Under the pieces are notes generated by a model. That model was not told the origin of the DNA. It saw only the letters and a list, made by a program, of their open reading frames with translations, and searched no databases. This document shows, one piece after another, positions 51,803-55,346 of a stretch of 55,346 bases of DNA. Source of the DNA: Bradyrhizobium tropiciagri (GTDB lineage Bacteria; Pseudomonadota; Alphaproteobacteria; Rhizobiales; Xanthobacteraceae); assembly GCF_001189845.1 (NCBI RefSeq), contig NZ_LFLZ01000062.1, positions 1 to 55,346 of the forward strand, given 5' to 3'. A program made the position numbers and the translations under genes. The stretch's first letter is position 1. Each line of letters begins with the position of its first letter.

Positions 51803-52516
51803 ATGCTCGAACTCCATTCCGTCTCGAAAAGGTTCGGTGCCATTGTCGTTGCCGATGCCATCGACCTGACCCTTTCGTCCGGCGAGGCGCTCGGCGTGAT
51901 CGGTCCGAACGGCGCCGGCAAGTCGACGCTGTTCAACCTGATCACCGGGCTGCTGCGTCCGGACGCTGGCCGCATCGTCCTCGATGGCGTCGACATCACG
52001 GGTCTCTCGCCCGAGGCACGCTGCCGTGCCGGGATCGGCCGTTCATTCCAGATTCCGCAGCCGTTCGATCACCTGTCGGTGTTCGAGAATCTAGCCGTCG
52101 CCGCCATGTTCGGCGGCGGACTGTCGGAGGCGGATGCGGTCCAGCATTCTGGCCGCATGCTTGATCTGACCGGCCTCGAGGCCAAGGCCAACCGGCTTGC
52201 AGGCAGCCTGCCGTTGCTCGATCGCAAGCGGCTCGAGTTGGCGCGGGCGCTCGCCACCAGGCCGCGTACGCTGCTGCTCGACGAGATCGCAGGCGGCCTC
52301 ACCGACGCCGAGTGCCATGAATTGGTCGAAACCATCCGCACCATCCACGCCGAAGGTGTCGGCATCATCTGGATCGAGCATGTGGTGCATGCGCTGCTGG
52401 CCGTGGTGCAGCGGCTGGTCGTGCTGAACTTCGGCAAGGTCGTCGCGCAGGGCGTGCCCGCCGAGGTGATGCGCTCGCGCGAGGTCGAGACCATCTACAT
52501 GGGAGTGCCGGCATGA
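51803..52516 (+). CDS. Branched-chain-amino-acid-type ABC transporter ATPase (LivG-like)
   Basis: ATPase of 237 aa. Walker A GPNGAGKST (34-42), Q-loop RSFQIPQPF, Walker B TLLLDEIAGGL with Glu161 and switch His193 in WIEHVVHA. The ABC signature is unusual: where LivG has LPYG.QRRLEIARAL this protein reads LPLLDRKRLELARAL (137-151), with no SGG/YG element. The start at 51803 is downstream of the hairpin; longer frames upstream are shadows. Overlaps the LivF-like gene by four bases. Confidence 0.88.
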   Translation: MLELHSVSKRFGAIVVADAIDLTLSSGEALGVIGPNGAGKSTLFNLITGLLRPDAGRIVLDGVDITGLSPEARCRAGIGRSFQIPQPFDHLSVFENLAVAAMFGGGLSEADAVQHSGRMLDLTGLEAKANRLAGSLPLLDRKRLELARALATRPRTLLLDEIAGGLTDAECHELVETIRTIHAEGVGIIWIEHVVHALLAVVQRLVVLNFGKVVAQGVPAEVMRSREVETIYMGVPA

Positions 52517-53217
52517 CTGCGCTGCTCAATGTCACAGCGCTCGATGCGTTCTATGGCGACTTCCAGGCGCTGTTCGGCATCGATTTCGAATTGGCGAAGG
52601 GCGAGGCGGTCGCGGTGATCGGCGCCAATGGCGCCGGCAAGTCGACCATGCTGAAGTCGCTCGCGGGTCTCGTGAAGAACCGCTCCGATGCCATCCGCCT
52701 CGGCGGGCGGGCGATCGGCGATGCGTCCGCTGCCAGCATTGTGCGGCTCGGGCTTGCACTGGTCCCCGAGGGCCGCCAGCTGTTTCCCTCGCTCAGTGTC
52801 GAGGAGAACCTCCTGATCGGCGCCTATGGCGGCGAACGCAGCGCTCCCTGGGATCTCGCCGCGGTCTACCGGATGTTTCCGGTGCTGAAAGAACGCCGGC
52901 GCGGCGCCGTCACAGCGCTGTCGGGCGGCCAGCAGCAGATGGTGGCGATCGGCCGCGCGCTGATGTCGAACCCACAGGTGCTGCTGTGCGACGAGATCAG
53001 CCTCGGCCTCGCGCCGATCGTGGTGGAGGACATCTACCGCATGCTGCCGCAGATCCGGGCCGGCGGCACCGCGGTCGTGCTGGTCGAGCAGGACATCGCC
53101 CGCGCGCTGCGGGCGGCCGACCGCTTCTATTGCCTGCAGGAAGGTCGGGTGACGCTGAGTGGACGGCCGAAGGACGTGGATCAGGACACGATCCGCGCGG
53201 CCTATTTCGGAGCATGA
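52513..53217 (+). CDS. Branched-chain-amino-acid-type ABC transporter ATPase (LivF-like)
   Basis: ATPase of 234 aa. Walker A GANGAGKST, signature ALSGGQQQMVAIGRALMS, Walker B VLLCDEISLGL and LVEQDIARAL containing the position normally occupied by the switch residue (here Gln-Asp, as in LivF proteins). GLALVPEGRQLFPSLSV is the LivF hallmark. Starts with ATGA overlap on the LivG-like stop and ends seven bases before the permease gene. Confidence 0.9.
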   Translation: MTALLNVTALDAFYGDFQALFGIDFELAKGEAVAVIGANGAGKSTMLKSLAGLVKNRSDAIRLGGRAIGDASAASIVRLGLALVPEGRQLFPSLSVEENLLIGAYGGERSAPWDLAAVYRMFPVLKERRRGAVTALSGGQQQMVAIGRALMSNPQVLLCDEISLGLAPIVVEDIYRMLPQIRAGGTAVVLVEQDIARALRAADRFYCLQEGRVTLSGRPKDVDQDTIRAAYFGA

Positions 53218-53224
53218 GGGAGCG

Positions 53225-54091
53225 ATGAGCGGATTCGACACCATCATCGAAGGCGTGCTGCTCGGCGGCGTCTATGCGCTGTTCGCGCTCGGCCTGTCGC
53301 TGATCTTCGGCATCATGCGCCTGGTCAATCTGGCGCATGGCGATCTGATCCTGCTCGCCGCCAATCTGGTGCTCAGCGCCACCACCGCGCTCGGCCTGCC
53401 GCTCGCGGCCGCATCCCTGCTGATCGTCGCTGTCATGTTCGCGCTCGGCTTCGTGCTGCAGCGGCTGGTGCTGGAGCGCGTGCTCGGCGACGACATCCTG
53501 CCGCCGCTGCTCGTCACCTTCGGCCTGTCGATCGTGATCCAGAACGGGCTGCTGCTCGGCTATGGCGCGGACAGCCGCCGGCTGCAGGCCGGCGCGTTCG
53601 AATCCTCGTCGGTGACGCTGGCGCCTGGCCTCAGCGTTGGCCTCGCGCCGCTGGCGGCGCTGGTGACGGCGATCGTCGCCGTCGCTCTGCTCCAGCTGAT
53701 CTTCTATCGCACCTCGCTCGGCCGCGCCTTCCGCGCCACTGCCGACAATCCCGCGATCGCGCAATTGATGGGGGTCAACGAGCGCAATGTCTATGCGATC
53801 GCGGTCGGGCTCTCGCTCGCGGTCTCGGTGATCGCCGCAATCGTGTTCGGCATCCGCGCCAGCTTCGATCCGTCGATCGGTCCGGCGCGGCTGCTCTATG
53901 CGTTCGAGGCCGTGATCATCGGCGGCCTCGGCAGCCTGTGGGGCACGCTGGCCGGCGGCATCGTGCTCGGGCTCGCGCAGGCGATCGGCGGGCGGATCAA
54001 TCCGGAGTGGCAGATCCTCGCCGGTCATCTCACCTTTCTTGCCGTGCTGATGGTACGGCCGCGCGGTCTCTTTCCGGCGAGGCGGGCATGA
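53225..54091 (+). CDS. Branched-chain-amino-acid-type ABC transporter permease (LivH-like)
   Basis: Inner-membrane permease of 288 aa with the LivH start GFDTIIEGVLLGGVYALFALGLSLIFGIMRLVNLAHGD and the conserved GRAFRATADNPAIAQLMGVN cytoplasmic loop; key residues are the Asn-Leu-Ala-His-Gly-Asp run near residue 40. About eight hydrophobic segments. GAGGGAGC precedes ATG 53225. Overlaps the LivM-like gene by four bases. Confidence 0.9.
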   Translation: MSGFDTIIEGVLLGGVYALFALGLSLIFGIMRLVNLAHGDLILLAANLVLSATTALGLPLAAASLLIVAVMFALGFVLQRLVLERVLGDDILPPLLVTFGLSIVIQNGLLLGYGADSRRLQAGAFESSSVTLAPGLSVGLAPLAALVTAIVAVALLQLIFYRTSLGRAFRATADNPAIAQLMGVNERNVYAIAVGLSLAVSVIAAIVFGIRASFDPSIGPARLLYAFEAVIIGGLGSLWGTLAGGIVLGLAQAIGGRINPEWQILAGHLTFLAVLMVRPRGLFPARRA

Positions 54092-55200
54092 GCGTCGAGA
54101 GCATCGATATGCCGGCTGGCCGGGAGCAGTGCCCGGCAGATGTGCCGGTGTGGCAAATCCGGGTCGGCACGCGCCTGTCGCGCATCGCGGCCGTGGCCGG
54201 CATCGCGCTGGTGGTGGTGCTTGCCGCGCTGCCCGCGATTGCGTCGCGCAACCTGATCCAGGATCTGATCTTCGTCTTCACCATGCTGACGCTGGCGCAG
54301 CTCTGGAACGTGCTGGCCGGGTGGGGCGGGCTGGTGTCGGTCGGGCAGCAGGCGTTTGTCGGGCTCGGCGCCTATGCGCTGTTCGCGGGCATCGTGATGG
54401 CCGGGCTCGATCCCGTTGCGGCGATCCCGCTGGCCGGGCTGTTCGCGGCGCTGATCGCGGCGCTGCTCGGGCCGCTGCTGTTCCGGCTCGAGGGGCCGTA
54501 TTTCGCGATCGGCAGCTGGGTCGCCGCCGAAGCGCTGCGGCTGATCTGCGCGCAGTTCAAGTCGCTCGGCGGCGGCACCGGGATGTCGATCTCGCCCGGC
54601 GAACTGTCGCAGATGTTCGGGCTGAAGGCGGTGCAGGCGTTGCTCGGTCTGCGCCCGGCGGCGGCGCGCGACGTGCTGGTCTACTGGCTGGCGCTGCTGC
54701 TCGCCGTGCTGGTCACGCTCGGCATTTACGCTTTCATCCGCTCGCGCCACGGTCTTGCGCTGGCGGCCAGCCGTGACAATGCGGCGGCGGCGCGCAGCGT
54801 CGGCGTCCGCACCGCGCGGATCCGCCATCTGCTGTGGATCGCGGTCGCCTTCGCCACCGGCATGGTCGGCGCGGTGGTCTATCTGCAGAAGGCGCGCATC
54901 TCGCCCGATGCCGCCTTCAGCGTCACCGACTGGACCGCCTATGTGATCTTCATCGTCGTGATCGGCGGCGTGCGCACCATCGAAGGCCCGATGGTCGGCG
55001 TGCTCCTGCTCTGGGGGCTTGTCACATATCTCGCCCAGTATGGCAGCCTCTATCTCGTCGTGCTCGGCACGCTCGCCATCCTGATCATGCTGTTCATGCC
55101 GCGAGGGGTGTGGGGCGCGCGGCCCGCCGCTGGCAATGGCAGCTGTTCCCGACCCAGCGCTGGCTCGGCCGAACTTCTGGCGCGAGCGAAAGCCCGATGA
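54088..55200 (+). CDS. Branched-chain-amino-acid-type ABC transporter permease (LivM-like)
   Basis: Permease of 370 aa. An N-terminal cytoplasmic extension of about 30 residues precedes the first membrane segment; LWNVLAGWGGLVSVGQQAFVGLGAY is the LivM hallmark region, and ALAASRDNAAAARSVGV the cytoplasmic loop. The C-terminus has an added Ser/Ala/Arg-rich tail. It is the last gene of the aromatic operon and is followed by a repeat with hairpins. Confidence 0.9.
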   Translation: MSVESIDMPAGREQCPADVPVWQIRVGTRLSRIAAVAGIALVVVLAALPAIASRNLIQDLIFVFTMLTLAQLWNVLAGWGGLVSVGQQAFVGLGAYALFAGIVMAGLDPVAAIPLAGLFAALIAALLGPLLFRLEGPYFAIGSWVAAEALRLICAQFKSLGGGTGMSISPGELSQMFGLKAVQALLGLRPAAARDVLVYWLALLLAVLVTLGIYAFIRSRHGLALAASRDNAAAARSVGVRTARIRHLLWIAVAFATGMVGAVVYLQKARISPDAAFSVTDWTAYVIFIVVIGGVRTIEGPMVGVLLLWGLVTYLAQYGSLYLVVLGTLAILIMLFMPRGVWGARPAAGNGSCSRPSAGSAELLARAKAR

Positions 55201-55232
55201 GATTAGGCTGAGCCGGAACGGCGTCGAAAGTT

Positions 55233-55285
55233 GACCTCTCCCTTTGGGAGAGGTCGATTTGCGTAGCAAATCGGGTGAGGGGTCC
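55233..55285. repeat. Double-hairpin repeat after the aromatic operon
   Basis: GACCTCTCCC/GGGAGAGGTC (55233-55255) followed by GATTTGC/GCAAATC (55256-55272) and GGGTGAGGGG. It is the same family as 29286-29434 in inverted order. It may act as the transcription end of the operon although no T-run is seen. Confidence 0.7.
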
Positions 55286-55346
55286 CGGTGTATCGAGAGA
55301 GCAAGAGTCACCGACCTCGGATCTCCTTACGCCAAACTTCCCGACC

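Overview
The window looks like chromosomal DNA from a Bradyrhizobium-type alphaproteobacterium. The reasons are a uniformly GC-rich composition with long antisense shadow frames, GTG and TTG starts mixed with ATG, several families of roughly 85-base palindromic intergenic repeats of the kind seen in Bradyrhizobium and relatives, and a gene content dominated by ABC importers, aromatic catabolism and P450s. I saw no tRNA, rRNA, insertion sequence, phage gene or CRISPR array. The organism call is inference; no marker gene is present.

Layout. (1) 280-10072: a TetR regulator, a NrtT/TauT-type ABC importer (permease, solute-binding protein, ATPase), then four tightly coupled enzyme genes (enolase-superfamily protein, Gfo/Idh/MocA dehydrogenase, DUF993 TIM-barrel protein, sugar isomerase/epimerase), followed by an FMN alpha-hydroxy-acid oxidase. 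This looks like a complete uptake and catabolic module for an unknown polyhydroxy compound, and I rate it the best candidate for an undescribed pathway. (2) 10098-16770: a small potassium-channel-like protein, a secreted LTXXQ-repeat protein and ornithine aminotransferase (all minus strand), then a cytochrome P450 divergent from a two-subunit thiamine-diphosphate decarboxylase whose second subunit is frameshifted. (3) 16812-22795: a TetR-controlled RND efflux operon with a clear palindromic operator and a terminator, then a CnbZ-like protein.

(4) 37035-23075, all minus strand: two complete Opp/Dpp-type peptide importers enclosing a gamma-glutamyltransferase homologue and a DUF1028 protein. 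The order of transcription is SBP-permease-permease-ATPase-ATPase-GGT-DUF1028-ATPase-ATPase-SBP-permease-permease. One ATPase (31408-32402) carries a one-base deletion. (5) 37426-44448, plus strand: a DUF6489-like small protein, an alpha/beta hydrolase, a wax ester synthase/diacylglycerol acyltransferase, an epoxide-hydrolase-like enzyme and a self-sufficient CYP102-type P450-reductase fusion, suggesting a lipid or fatty-acid modification locus. (6) 44579-45253: a spermidine-synthase-like methyltransferase-fold protein.

(7) 45378-55200, plus strand: an AraC regulator, then maleylacetate reductase, hydroxyquinol 1,2-dioxygenase, a flavin aromatic hydroxylase and a five-gene branched-chain-amino-acid-type ABC importer. 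Together these import an aromatic compound, hydroxylate it to a hydroxyquinol-type intermediate, cleave the ring and reduce maleylacetate to 3-oxoadipate. A 21-base-period direct repeat upstream of the reductase is a likely AraC-family site.

Small structural signals recur: perfect hairpins lie directly after two of the solute-binding-protein genes and between the RND adaptor and pump genes, and REP palindromes flank the first solute-binding-protein gene. These probably tune stoichiometry within operons.
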